Assembly (NCBI GenBank): GCA_003569205.1
Contig: BGOK01000004.1
Coordinates: 1 to 64,000 of the forward strand
DNA from: Verrucomicrobiota bacterium
GTDB lineage: Bacteria > Verrucomicrobiota > Verrucomicrobiia > Opitutales > UBA953
Direction of reading: 5' to 3'
Length of the DNA: 64,000 nt
Shown here: one piece after another, positions 26,807-35,384 of the stretch
Position numbering within the stretch: the first letter of the stretch is position 1
Layout: each line of letters opens with the position of its first letter
Notes under the pieces: generated by a model
What the model was told of the DNA's origin: nothing
The model's database searches: none
The model's input: only the letters and a program-made list of their open reading frames with translations
Program-made: the position numbers and the translations under genes

Positions 26807-26936
26807 ATGAAAAGGGGGACCGGGGGCTGGGTATGAGGGTGGGGCGTGTAGTGCCGGCCTCCTGTCCGGTCTCCGGTCCCCTTTGTTTTAACCGCCATGC
26901 TTCCGATTGCCCTTTTCAAGGTTTTAGATGCCATAG

Positions 26937-28574
26937 ATGGAAACCCCTATGCGTCGCCCTCGCTTCCCTCTAAGTCTTTTAGCCCTTTGCTTAGGTGTCA
27001 CGGGCGCCGTCGCCGCTGAGCCAGATAAGGTCGAGATGGCCGGCTACCTGCTCGTCCCAACCGAGCGCGTGCCGGAGACCTACGACGCCGGCTTCTCGAT
27101 CTACGCCGCCGCTTGGCCGCTGTTGAATCAATACCCTGGCCATCGTTTCCAGACCGGCCTCTTCGGCACCTGGATGCATCCGCAGTATCCTAAGGACGAG
27201 AAACCCAAGGATCTTTATAACGACATCGAAGGCGGCTTGGGCTGGTGGCGCGACACGCACTTCCCGACAACGACGCCGAAGTTCATCATGGGTGGCGTCG
27301 GCGTGAACTTCTACGACATCGCCAACGGACCAGGCTACGGGCGCGGCACCTGGGAAAATCCGCGTGGGCTCTACGGCGTCGCGCAGCTCACGCCTTGGCT
27401 GCTCTTCCCGCTCGACGGCCTTAATCTGAAGCAGGGCGTCAACGGCGAACTCTTCGGCTATGGTTACCTGCCGATGCCGTTCGCCCAGGCGAAGACAAAG
27501 ACCGAGGGCAAGGACATCCCGACCGGCGGCAACTGCTGGACGCTCTTCCTGAACACCGCGAACTTTAAGGGGCCGGTCTGCTTCTTCACACCGAACTTCT
27601 GGTCGCGTGCGGCCCTCCGCAATCCAGCCGTCGCAGGCCAGATGCTCGATTCCCGCGGCTCGGATCCGAACAAGCATTTCCAGATGGAGACCCAGTATGT
27701 CCCCGCTGCGCAGGCTAAGGACGAGAAGGGGGAGACCTATGCGCGCGTAGCTCCGATATCCTTTCCGGTCGGCGCGGACGGCACGACCGTTGTGTTGCAT
27801 CGGCTGACTTCGTATGACCGGCGCGCGCTCTACGATGGCGTGAAGGCTTGGTTTGACGGCGGCCCCGTGGCGACGGGAGTAATCAATCCAGCTGGTGCCT
27901 ATCTCCAGAACTTCAAGAATAACGGCGGCTCGACCTGGAGCATCTACAAGCAGGGCACCAAGCGGGAGGCTAAGCCGGGGCTCGCCTGGAAATCCTTCGC
28001 CACGCCGCACTCACCCGATCCAGCCACGTATGGCTATAAGTGGGACGATAAACTCGTCTCGCGCACTACGCCCGGTCTCGTAACGCTACCTCAGTATTAT
28101 CGCTTCGGCGCTGGCGGGAAAAACGGGCAGTGGACGCCGGTGAAGGCCGTCGAGGTCCCGGCCGCAACCGGTCTAGCGCAGATGAGTTTCAAGCCCCCGG
28201 TGGAAAAGCCGCAGTTGCCGCGGGAGACTCAGCCAGGTGAGCAGACGACCTGGAAGGTACCCGGTCCGAAGGCGGGGCCCTTCAAAGCCTTCCTCGGTGA
28301 CGGCAGCGTCGTCACGTATTATTGGTATCGTTTCGCCGATCAGCCGGCGATTCTCAACGCCGACCTCACCAAAGCCGAGCGCGAGGCCATGCAGGTCAAG
28401 GTGGAGAAGTTACACCGTGCTTGGACCAAGGACCGCGAGTACCTCGCACCCCCGACCGTTGGTAAGCTCGCCGACCTCGATCCTGCACAGGTCGTGACCC
28501 CGCCGAAGGGCCTCGAAATCGGCTACGTGCCGATCGCGACGCGCCAGGAATTGCTAGTCGCCCCGACGAAGTAA
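26937..28574 (+). CDS. Exported protein of unknown function
   Basis: A 545-residue protein with an N-terminal signal peptide (RRPRFPLSLLALCLGVTGAVAA). Start at 26937 or at the in-frame ATG at 26949; the second gives a more standard signal peptide. The mature part is rich in aromatic and Gly residues (GYLLVPTERVPETYDAGFS, GGLGWWRDTHFPTTTPKF, NPRGLYGVAQLTPWLLFP). No membrane helix, metal motif or catalytic pattern was recognised. Aromatic clusters such as GGNCWTLFLNTANFKGPVCF would suit carbohydrate contact, but this is a guess. It stands alone on the plus strand; a small minus-strand gene ends eight bases beyond its stop. Confidence 0.7.
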   Translation: METPMRRPRFPLSLLALCLGVTGAVAAEPDKVEMAGYLLVPTERVPETYDAGFSIYAAAWPLLNQYPGHRFQTGLFGTWMHPQYPKDEKPKDLYNDIEGGLGWWRDTHFPTTTPKFIMGGVGVNFYDIANGPGYGRGTWENPRGLYGVAQLTPWLLFPLDGLNLKQGVNGELFGYGYLPMPFAQAKTKTEGKDIPTGGNCWTLFLNTANFKGPVCFFTPNFWSRAALRNPAVAGQMLDSRGSDPNKHFQMETQYVPAAQAKDEKGETYARVAPISFPVGADGTTVVLHRLTSYDRRALYDGVKAWFDGGPVATGVINPAGAYLQNFKNNGGSTWSIYKQGTKREAKPGLAWKSFATPHSPDPATYGYKWDDKLVSRTTPGLVTLPQYYRFGAGGKNGQWTPVKAVEVPAATGLAQMSFKPPVEKPQLPRETQPGEQTTWKVPGPKAGPFKAFLGDGSVVTYYWYRFADQPAILNADLTKAEREAMQVKVEKLHRAWTKDREYLAPPTVGKLADLDPAQVVTPPKGLEIGYVPIATRQELLVAPTK

Positions 28575-28581
28575 GCCGAGC

Positions 28582-28737
28582 TTAACGCTTTTCGATGTCG
28601 GCCTGTTCGACGGGCTCGATGTGCGCCAAGTGGTCGGCCGGTTTCGTGCCTGTGAGTACCTTATAGAGGCACCAGACGAACAGCGCCGTCACGCCGCCCA
28701 CCGAGATGAGCATGAAGAGGAGTCCTGCAGTAGTCAT
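28582..28737 (-). CDS. Small single-TM subunit (MetS-like) of the NSS transporter
   Basis: A 51-residue protein, read directly from the minus strand: it begins MTTAGLLFMLISVGGVTALF, has a single membrane helix at about residues 4-25 and a short charged tail ending EQADIEKR. It begins 18 bases after the NSS transporter stop. Small one-helix subunits called MetS accompany some bacterial NSS amino-acid transporters (MetPS). By size, topology and position this is the same arrangement. It shows no clear sequence motif of its own, so the assignment rests on context. Confidence 0.78.
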   Translation of the reverse strand: MTTAGLLFMLISVGGVTALFVWCLYKVLTGTKPADHLAHIEPVEQADIEKR

Positions 28738-28755
28738 GGTCGTTAGGTTGTAGGA

Positions 28756-30354
28756 TTAGCGGGCGTTCCAGCGTTTGCCTGCACGCTGAATGAGCAGGGC
28801 GGAGAAGAGGGTGAAGAGCAGGAGGAAGAAAGCCGTTAACTGGGCGACGCCGCTGGCGGGATGGCCCGGACCGCCGACGAGGTCGAGGATGTGCTCCGTG
28901 GGGGTGAAGAGCGGCGTCGAGAGGGAAAAATTCCAGCCAGCGACGTTCTTGAGGACGAACATTGCGAAGATGGCGGTCAGGAAGGCCGGGGACACCCAGC
29001 GGATCACAAACTTGAACACGCGCGGGATGCGGATGTCCGCACCATGGTGGGCTTCCGTCCAGCCGCGTTCGGTCCCGAAGGCGAAGTTAAAGACGTAGAT
29101 GAGTAAAGTGCCTTGCAGGAAGATGCCGATGTCGCCGATCCAGAAGTCTACCGTCGAGAGGGCCATGAGGCCTTCGCTGAACCAGACCACGAGCGTGCAG
29201 CCGACCGCGGTGACGAGGCCGAGCAGTGCGACCGAGCCGCGGCGGTCTAGGCCCAAGCCTTCTTCTAAGAAAGCGATGCCCGGTTGGAGCATGGAGAGCG
29301 AGGAGGTGATGGCTGCAATGAAGAGTAGAGTAAAGAAGAGCCCGCCGAAAAGGTGGCCGTAGGGCATGCTGGCGAAGACTTGCGGCAGGACGTTAAAGCC
29401 TAGGGCGAAGGTACCACCGGCCACGGCCGAAGCGCCGAGGAAGGCGAAAGCCGCGGGAACCGTGATGAGTCCGCCCAAGCCGACTTCACAGAACTCGTTG
29501 GCGGCGGTGGCGGTGAGGCCGCTTAAGACCACATCGTCATTTTTCTTCAGGTAGCTGGCGTAGGTGATGATGACGCCGAAGCCGACGGAGAGCGTGAAGA
29601 AGATTTGGGAGGCCGCTTTGAGCCAGACGGCTGGATTGGAGAGTCCTTTCGCGATATCATGCGGGTTCCACATATAGCCGAGGCCATTCCAGACGCTCAA
29701 TTCGGGCTTGGTGGGGTCTGGTGTTCCGAGGGTGAGCACGCGCACCAGCAAGACAAGGGCGATGATGATCAGGAGCGGCATACCCCAATTGCAGATGAAC
29801 TCGATGCCCTTCGAAAGGCCACGGTAGATGATAACGAAATTCAGGATGAAGACTCCGATAAAAAAAAGAAACGGGGCGGTGAAGCCGAGGACGGTTCCGT
29901 CGGCCTTGATGCCCGTCGTCTGGGCGAAATGCGCAGCATAGGCGGCGGGGTCTTTGCCGAGGTCCAGGGCGCCACTGAAGCTTTGCCACGCGTAGCCCAG
30001 GCACCAGGATTCGATGACTACGTAGTAGAAGTAGACGCCGACGGGAATGATGAAGCCGAGCAGTCCGAGGTACTTACCCCAGGGCTTGCGGATGATGGCG
30101 TGGAAGATGCCCGGCGAAGAATTGAAGCCTTGCGTACCGCCAAACCGACCGAGCGTCCACTCGACCCAGCAGATGGGGAGGCCGACGACGAGTAGGGAGA
30201 TAAAGTACGCAATGAGGAAGGCACCGCCGCCAGTTTCCTGGTCAGCAACGAGGCCGGGAAAACGGAGGAAGTTGCCGAGGCCAACGGCACTGCCGGCGAC
30301 GGCCATGATGACACCAATCTTGGAACTCCAGGCTTCAGTTTTCTTTTGGGTCAT
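28756..30354 (-). CDS. Sodium-dependent NSS/SNF family transporter
   Basis: A 532-residue inner-membrane transporter with about 12 helices. The NSS signature of helix 1, GSAVGLGNFLRFPGL, with the Gly-Asn used for Na+ and substrate binding, lies near residues 21-35. GGGAFLIAYFISLLVVGLPI is helix 2, and the conserved EWTLGRFGG follows. Later GVIITYASYLKKNDDVVLSG matches helix 7 and its loop. Members carry amino acids or related compounds with sodium. The specificity is not readable here. It is followed by the 51-residue single-helix protein, which suggests an amino-acid importer of the MetPS type. Confidence 0.93.
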   Translation of the reverse strand: MTQKKTEAWSSKIGVIMAVAGSAVGLGNFLRFPGLVADQETGGGAFLIAYFISLLVVGLPICWVEWTLGRFGGTQGFNSSPGIFHAIIRKPWGKYLGLLGFIIPVGVYFYYVVIESWCLGYAWQSFSGALDLGKDPAAYAAHFAQTTGIKADGTVLGFTAPFLFFIGVFILNFVIIYRGLSKGIEFICNWGMPLLIIIALVLLVRVLTLGTPDPTKPELSVWNGLGYMWNPHDIAKGLSNPAVWLKAASQIFFTLSVGFGVIITYASYLKKNDDVVLSGLTATAANEFCEVGLGGLITVPAAFAFLGASAVAGGTFALGFNVLPQVFASMPYGHLFGGLFFTLLFIAAITSSLSMLQPGIAFLEEGLGLDRRGSVALLGLVTAVGCTLVVWFSEGLMALSTVDFWIGDIGIFLQGTLLIYVFNFAFGTERGWTEAHHGADIRIPRVFKFVIRWVSPAFLTAIFAMFVLKNVAGWNFSLSTPLFTPTEHILDLVGGPGHPASGVAQLTAFFLLLFTLFSALLIQRAGKRWNAR

Positions 30355-30513
30355 GGGTGGGGTTGGCTAAGAGATAAGCGCGGGCGGGGCGGAGGGCAAG
30401 GCGAGGCATTGTCGTCACGTTGCTTTAGATGGGCGTAAAGTCGCCCAAAACGCCCAAAAACAGCCTCACCCATTATCCTCGCCCTTTGCGTTTAGGTTCT
30501 ACACGTTGCTGTA

Positions 30514-31830
30514 ATGCCATTTGCTTCCTTAGGCCTAGACGCCTCCATCCTCAAAGCGGTCGCCGACCAGGGTTACACTGAACCCACGCCGATTCAGAAG
30601 GCCGCCATCCCGTCGGTCATCGAGGGGCTCGACGTCATTGGCATCGCCCAGACGGGTACCGGCAAGACGGCCGCCTTCACGCTGCCTTTGCTCACCCGCC
30701 TGCTCCGCACGGCCAATAACACCCATAAGGGACGTGTCCGTTGCCTCATTCTGGCCCCGACCCGGGAATTGGTCGTCCAAATCGCCGAAAACGTGGCCGC
30801 CTACTCCCGCTATTCTGGCGCAGTCGTCGCTACCTGCTACGGCGGCGTCAGCGAACGCCCGCAGATCGCTGCCCTCCGTAAGGGTTGCGACTTCCTCGTC
30901 GCTACCCCCGGCCGTCTGCTCGACCTAGGCAGCCAAGGCCACGGTGACTTCTCCGCCGTGGAGTGCCTCGTCCTTGACGAAGCTGACCGTATGCTCGACA
31001 TGGGCTTCCTGCCGGCGATTAACACGATTGTCCGTGCACTCCCGCCTGAACGTCAGACCCTGATGTTCTCGGCCACGCTCTCCCGCGAGATCGAGACCCT
31101 GACCAAGCAGTATCAGCGCTCGCCTAAGCTGATCGAAGTTGGTCGCCGCGCCAACCCGGCCGAAACCGTTACCCAGCTCCTTTTTGAGTGCCCTGGTGCC
31201 CTCAAGCAGGTCATGCTACACCACCTCCTGAAGGACGAAGCCATGAACATGGTCCTCGTCTTCGCCCGCACCAAGCACGGCGCTGACCGCGTCTGCCGCA
31301 AGCTCGACGGAGACGGTATCTCCTGCGCCGCCATCCACGCCAACCGCTCGCAGGCCCAGCGCCAGCGCGCTCTCCAAGCCTTCAAGAACGGTGAAATCCG
31401 CGTTCTCGTCGCGACCGATATCGCTTCTCGTGGTATCGACGTCGACGGCATCAGCCACGTCGTGAACTTCGACTTCCCTGACCAGATTGAAGACTACGTG
31501 CACCGTATTGGTCGTACGGGCCGCGCGCTCTCCACGGGCACCGCCGTCACCTTTATCACCCGCGAAGACCTCGGTGATCTCCGTCGCCTCGAGCGTATCG
31601 TCGGTAAGCACCTGCACTGTGGTAAGCTCCCGGGCTTCGACTACACGCAGCAGGCTCCGCCCCGCACCCCCGAAGATTTCCAGCGCAATCAGGATCCCCG
31701 TGCCGGCGCTCACCACAGCGAACGTGAAGGCCGTCCGCAGGGTGGTCGCAACGGTGGCTACCGCGCCGCGCAGGGCAGCTACCGTCCGTTTGGCCGTCCT
31801 GGCACCCGCCGCTCGGGTGGCCCTAAGTAA
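30514..31830 (+). CDS. rhlE: DEAD-box RNA helicase, RhlE type
   Basis: A 438-residue ATP-dependent RNA helicase. The Q motif is present (F..LGL, YTEPTPIQKAAIP), Walker A is AQTGTGKT at 45-52, Ia APTREL, Ib TPGR, DEAD at 155-158, motif III SAT, then the helicase C-terminal domain with ATDIASRGID and HRIGRTGR. The C-terminus is a basic, Gly/Arg-rich tail (RPQGGRNGGYRAAQGSYRPF), as usual in RhlE proteins. It probably acts in RNA turnover or ribosome assembly, often in cold adaptation. A terminator follows 48 bases after the stop. Confidence 0.95.
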   Translation: MPFASLGLDASILKAVADQGYTEPTPIQKAAIPSVIEGLDVIGIAQTGTGKTAAFTLPLLTRLLRTANNTHKGRVRCLILAPTRELVVQIAENVAAYSRYSGAVVATCYGGVSERPQIAALRKGCDFLVATPGRLLDLGSQGHGDFSAVECLVLDEADRMLDMGFLPAINTIVRALPPERQTLMFSATLSREIETLTKQYQRSPKLIEVGRRANPAETVTQLLFECPGALKQVMLHHLLKDEAMNMVLVFARTKHGADRVCRKLDGDGISCAAIHANRSQAQRQRALQAFKNGEIRVLVATDIASRGIDVDGISHVVNFDFPDQIEDYVHRIGRTGRALSTGTAVTFITREDLGDLRRLERIVGKHLHCGKLPGFDYTQQAPPRTPEDFQRNQDPRAGAHHSEREGRPQGGRNGGYRAAQGSYRPFGRPGTRRSGGPK

Positions 31831-31842
31831 GCCGAGATAAGA

Positions 31843-31864
31843 GGACCTGAGGGCCAGAAGGTCC
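31843..31864 (+). other. Small hairpin between rhlE and its terminator
   Basis: GGACCT at 31843-31848 pairs with AGGTCC at 31859-31864. It precedes the terminator hairpin and may be part of the same 3' untranslated structure. Confidence 0.5.
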
Positions 31865-31875
31865 TAGGTTTAAAA

Positions 31876-32052
31876 TCAGCCCGGTGAACCCGGGCTTTTT
31901 TGTGCCATGCCGCGCGGGGTGCCGCGGCGACAGGCGTCGCTGCAGAAGCGGATCTCTGCCCAGCAGCGTTCCCATTTCTTCCGCCAGCTGAACGGCCTTT
32001 GGCAGGTGGGGCAGACTTTGGTCGGCAAGTCAGCTTTTTTGACTCCACGCAT
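31876..32052 (-). CDS. DUF2256 zinc-binding small protein
   Basis: A 58-residue protein read directly from the minus strand: MRGVKKADLPTKVCPTCQ, then RPFSWRKKWERCWAEIRFCS and DACRRGTPRG. The two Cys pairs (CPTC and CSDAC) and the FSWRKKW...CW...CS..C core are the hallmark of the DUF2256 family, small probable zinc-finger proteins often next to cryptochrome/photolyase genes. None is beside it here. The last residues (KSPGSPG) are encoded by the terminator hairpin of the opposite rhlE gene, so the two convergent units overlap at DNA level. Confidence 0.9.
   Translation of the reverse strand: MRGVKKADLPTKVCPTCQRPFSWRKKWERCWAEIRFCSDACRRGTPRGMAQKSPGSPG
31878..31901 (+). terminator. Rho-independent terminator of rhlE
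   Basis: AGCCCGG / CCGGGCT, a seven-bp stem with a TGAAC loop, is followed by six T residues. It lies inside the 3' end of the minus-strand DUF2256 gene. Confidence 0.88.
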
Positions 32053-32095
32053 GCTTCCCTAGGTGCGGGTACTCCTTGCCAGAGCAAATCGAACC

Positions 32096-32300
32096 TCAGG
32101 ATTTCGTCGTCTTTATCGGCGTGGCTTCGGCTCGCACGCGTTCGAGTCGGGTGATGCGGTGGCCGAGGGGGATGTCGATCAGGGAAGGTCCGACTATCAG
32201 CGCCAGCTGGACGGCCATGAGTCTCTTCACCTCGAGGAAGGGTCGGCAGAATAGGTCGACGCACGCCCCGAAGGCAGCGAGCAAGGCGAAGAGCCTCCAT
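32096..32300 (-). CDS. Possible small membrane protein (uncertain, perhaps frameshifted)
   Basis: On the minus strand, removing one base near 32287 joins the ATG at 32300 to an open frame of about 68 residues (reading ...FALLAAFGACVDLFCRPFLEV, LMAVQLALIVGPSLIDIPLG) that ends ATPIKTTKS at 32096. Without the change the frame uses only a TTG start or the internal ATG at 32218. The hydrophobic pattern is plausible for one or two helices and the flanking DNA is otherwise unexplained. No family was recognised. Confidence 0.3.
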
Positions 32301-32461
32301 CTATGTTGTTGGCCGTCCCTGACGGGCTGATTTCAAGTCCAGCGGGCAAGTAGTTTGTATCGGTTGGTTTGCCAGCGGGGCGTTACATCCGCAGGGAGCA
32401 CGAAATCTTGAAGGATAAACAATTAACTTTCAGTGCTAACTGGTTTTTAATAAATAACATT
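32301..32461. promoter_or_regulatory. AT-rich leader upstream of the first sulfatase
   Basis: The 60 bases before the sulfatase ATG (for example ATAAACAATTAACTTTCAGT and TTTTTAATAAATAACATT) are far more A+T-rich than anything else in the window. This is likely the promoter and 5' untranslated region; no Shine-Dalgarno sequence precedes the ATG at 32462. Exact -35 and -10 boxes cannot be fixed. Confidence 0.4.
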
Positions 32462-33943
32462 ATGCGACTAACCCTCCTCGGCCGCTGGATGCTCCTCGTC
32501 GCCCTGTTGTTGATGGGGCTAGCACCGCTGAGCGCTGCCGAATTATCCAAGCCCAATATCATTTTTGTCCTCTACGATGACCTCGGTTACGGCGAGCCGC
32601 CGAGCTATAACCCGAAGTCCGCCCTGCGCACGCCGAACCTCGATAAGTTAGCCACGCAAGGGATGCGGTTCACGGATGCGCACACGGCCGCGGCAGTTTG
32701 CACCCCAACTCGCTACGGCCTTCTCACGGGGCGCTATCCGTCCCGCATCGGGCAGTTCGGTGTGCTGACCACATTCTCCAAGCCGATTATCCCTCCGGGT
32801 CGCCCGACGGTGGCCTCGTTGCTTAAATCTCAGGGTTATACGACGGCCTGCATCGGCAAGTGGCATCTCGGCATGGATTGGGTGGCGGGTAAGCCAGGTA
32901 GCGAAAAGGAAGTGCCGATCGGGGCGAAGATGACTGGTGGTCCCAATGCGCTCGGGTTTGATTACTTTTACGGCTTCACGCACGCCCGGAATATCGGCAC
33001 CATCATCGAACAGGATCAGGTGGTCGCCCATGTGGCGCCGGTGGCGAACCAGCCGCTCATGGCGAAGAAAGTGGTGGAGTGGCTCGACCAAAGGAAAGCA
33101 AGCGAGCCGTTCTTTCTCTACTTCCCGGTCGGCATTCCGCATGAGCCCATCGTGCCCTCGGACGAGTTTATCGGGAAGAGCGGCGCCCAGGACTTGGTGA
33201 AGAAGGACCCTAAGTATGGCGACTGGCTTTTCGAGGGCGACGCCTTCCTCGGCCAGATTATTGAAGCGCTGGAGCGGAATCACCTCGCGGCGAACACCCT
33301 CATCATTGTCACCAGTGATAACGGGGCCGAACATCGATCCTATGAGCCTTTACGTGAATCCAAGCGCAGTATCTATGAAGGTGGCCATCGGGTTCCGTTC
33401 ATCGTGCGCTGGCCGGGCAAGGTGAAGCCTGGTTCGGTGAATGACCACACCGTTTGCCTCAATGACCTCATGGCCACCGCCGCTGAAATCACCGGCACGA
33501 AAGTTCCTGCTGGCGCCGGCGAGGACAGTGTGAGTTTGGTTCAGGAGTTGCTCGGTACCGCGAAGGACGGCGTGCGCGAAGCCACCATCCATCAGTCCGC
33601 CGCGGGTGATTTGGCTCTCCGGCAGGGTCCTTGGAAGCTCATCTTCCACAAAGATGGCCGGCGAGAACTCTTCAATTTACAAATCGACTTAAGCGAAAAG
33701 ACCGATGTGGGTGCGGCGAATCCTGAGATTACGCAAAAGCTGACAGCGCTCATGCAGCGCTATATCGCCGAGGGCCGGAGTACGGTCGGCGCAGCGCAGA
33801 AGAATGATTTTGCTCTCTCCATCGGTGCTGGTGAAACCAAAGCTAAAGTTAAGAAGAAAGACCCCAAGGCGGCCGCAGCGATGAAATCGACGGCCGAGCG
33901 GGCACGGGAAATGGCTTTGGCGGCGGACGCTTCTTTTGATTGA
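32462..33943 (+). CDS. Secreted sulfatase (S1 type)
   Basis: A 493-residue type I sulfatase. The start at 32462 yields a signal peptide (MRLTLLGRWMLLVALLLMGL). The metal-binding DD pair lies in IIFVLYDDLGYGE. The active-site motif CTPTR is at 80-84, followed by YGLLTGRYPSR, so formylglycine formation is expected. IGKWHLG, SDNGAEHRSYEP and RRELFNLQIDLSEKTDVG are further family blocks. It would hydrolyse sulfate esters on an extracellular or periplasmic polysaccharide or glycan. The C-terminus adds a Lys/Ala-rich tail (AKVKKKDPKAAAAMKS). It is the only plus-strand sulfatase of the cluster. No formylglycine-generating enzyme gene is in the window. Confidence 0.93.
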   Translation: MRLTLLGRWMLLVALLLMGLAPLSAAELSKPNIIFVLYDDLGYGEPPSYNPKSALRTPNLDKLATQGMRFTDAHTAAAVCTPTRYGLLTGRYPSRIGQFGVLTTFSKPIIPPGRPTVASLLKSQGYTTACIGKWHLGMDWVAGKPGSEKEVPIGAKMTGGPNALGFDYFYGFTHARNIGTIIEQDQVVAHVAPVANQPLMAKKVVEWLDQRKASEPFFLYFPVGIPHEPIVPSDEFIGKSGAQDLVKKDPKYGDWLFEGDAFLGQIIEALERNHLAANTLIIVTSDNGAEHRSYEPLRESKRSIYEGGHRVPFIVRWPGKVKPGSVNDHTVCLNDLMATAAEITGTKVPAGAGEDSVSLVQELLGTAKDGVREATIHQSAAGDLALRQGPWKLIFHKDGRRELFNLQIDLSEKTDVGAANPEITQKLTALMQRYIAEGRSTVGAAQKNDFALSIGAGETKAKVKKKDPKAAAAMKSTAERAREMALAADASFD

Positions 33944-34009
33944 GCCCGGACTGCGAATTTGAGATACGGGCTGCCCAGTCTAAAGGGGCAGCTAGGTCGG
34001 GTCTATCAG

Positions 34010-34041
34010 CGAACGGACGCGACGCAGGTCGCGCCCCTACC
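34010..34041. repeat. Intergenic hairpin element, CGCGAC type, inverted
   Basis: GGACGCGAC-GCAG-GTCGCGCCCCTACC is the inverted counterpart of the element at 17943. It sits in the 100-base gap between the convergent sulfatase and mutarotase-like genes, so it could end transcripts from both sides. Confidence 0.72.
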
Positions 34042-34043
34042 AA

Positions 34044-35382
34044 TTATTTGCCGAACTCGATCGACTTCACCCGCGCGCTGATGGTCTGCGGGGAAAGCGT
34101 GAGGGTGGCGCGATGATAGGCGCCGTCGTAACCCGCCTTGGGGACGGGGATGACAAGTCGACGCATCTGGCCGTCTGTAAGAATCGGTAGCGAGAACTGG
34201 ATGTCCGCGCCTCCGGTATTCAAAGGATGTTTGCTGAGCGTGAGGGTCGCTTTAGCGCCATCGCCGCTGAAGGCTGCCTCGATGGTGACGGGTACTTGCT
34301 TGTTCGGCCTGCCAGAAGGTGAGTGGGCTGAGGGCGCGTAAGGGGGTCTTGCCGTCCGGACGGAGGTCGAGCTCGCCGCGGATCGGCCAACCCGCATAGG
34401 TGCCAACACCCGCGTAGAACCAGCCCTGGCGGTCGGCGGTGAAGCGCCAGCGTGGGGCCGGAGGCTTGCGCATAGCTGTCACTTCTTGGGCTCGCGACCG
34501 GATGGTGTTCACGCTGCCCACGACGAGTTCGTAGTCATAATCGTAGCGGATATTGTGATCGAGGATTTCCTTACCCTGTCCCGCTAAATAGCCCGTGGCA
34601 TTGGCGCGGGAAGCATTCGGCCCAGGTTGGCCAGCGAAGCCACCGGTGTGGTCCGTGAGCGCCGGCGTAATCAGGCCAATGCCTTCGTCGGCCGCATTGA
34701 GCAGGGCCGACCAGTGCTCGGTCGCTTCCCAATAGACCCAAGGGTGTTTCGTCTTGGACTTAGGCTGTTCAGTGATGGCTTCGCCTGTGAAGGGGCGCGT
34801 GCCGACGTAACTGACAACTCGGAAGAATGCCCCGTTGGCATAGAGCGCGGGGAATTCCTGCTGGCGGGCGGCGTAACGCGTATGGTCCGAACGCCCATTA
34901 GTCAGACGGGAACGCACCTTCACCCAAGACCCTTCCAACTCTAGCCAGGAGTCGAAGGTGCATTCAGCGGGAACGTTATTGAGCGGCCATTGCATCGGGA
35001 TGCAAGTAACGTGCAGTTTGTTGCCGTCGTTCTCGTGCGCGATGACCTTCGAGGGGTTCTTGAAGTCATCGCCCGTCTGAATCGGATTCCAGCCGAGGTG
35101 TTTCCAGTGCTCGGAAGGGGACTGGCCTTTTTCCGTATACGGCACGGGGCCGGAGTAAAAGGACATCTGCACCTGCCGCCCAAGGTCGTAGTTGTTAATC
35201 AGGTTACGCCCACCCTTGGGCGCTAGGTAGACGATGGCCCCGCCGTGGTTGAGGTCGACCCCGACGCGAATGATGCCGTTGTCGAGGTAGCTCATCTTGG
35301 CGCCCACCGGTAGCTCGTCGGCCGTGGGTTCGGCCGCGAACGTCAGCGCCGCGCAGGCGAGCAGCGGGAGCAGTACACGCAT
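34044..35382 (-). CDS. Exported mutarotase-like protein of unknown function (one frameshift)
   Basis: About 445 residues after one extra base near 34295 is removed (AEQ joined to QVPVTIEAAF). The signal peptide is MRVLLPLLACAALTFAAEP. The mature part begins YLDNGIIRVGVDLNHGGAIV and continues YLAPKGGRNLINNYDLGRQV, a pattern of a beta-sandwich supersandwich like galactose mutarotase-like proteins; this is a fold-level guess. A second beta domain forms the C-terminus (ATLTLSKHPL, RRLVIPVPKAGYDGAYHRAT). It may bind or trim a sugar. It lies two bases downstream of a sulfatase stop and is almost surely co-transcribed with it. Confidence 0.65.
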
Positions 35383-35384
35383 GC

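Noticed and set aside
26991-28010. 339-residue open frame opposite the exported protein at 26937
   Set aside because: The plus-strand reading has a signal peptide and natural composition; the minus-strand reading has neither.
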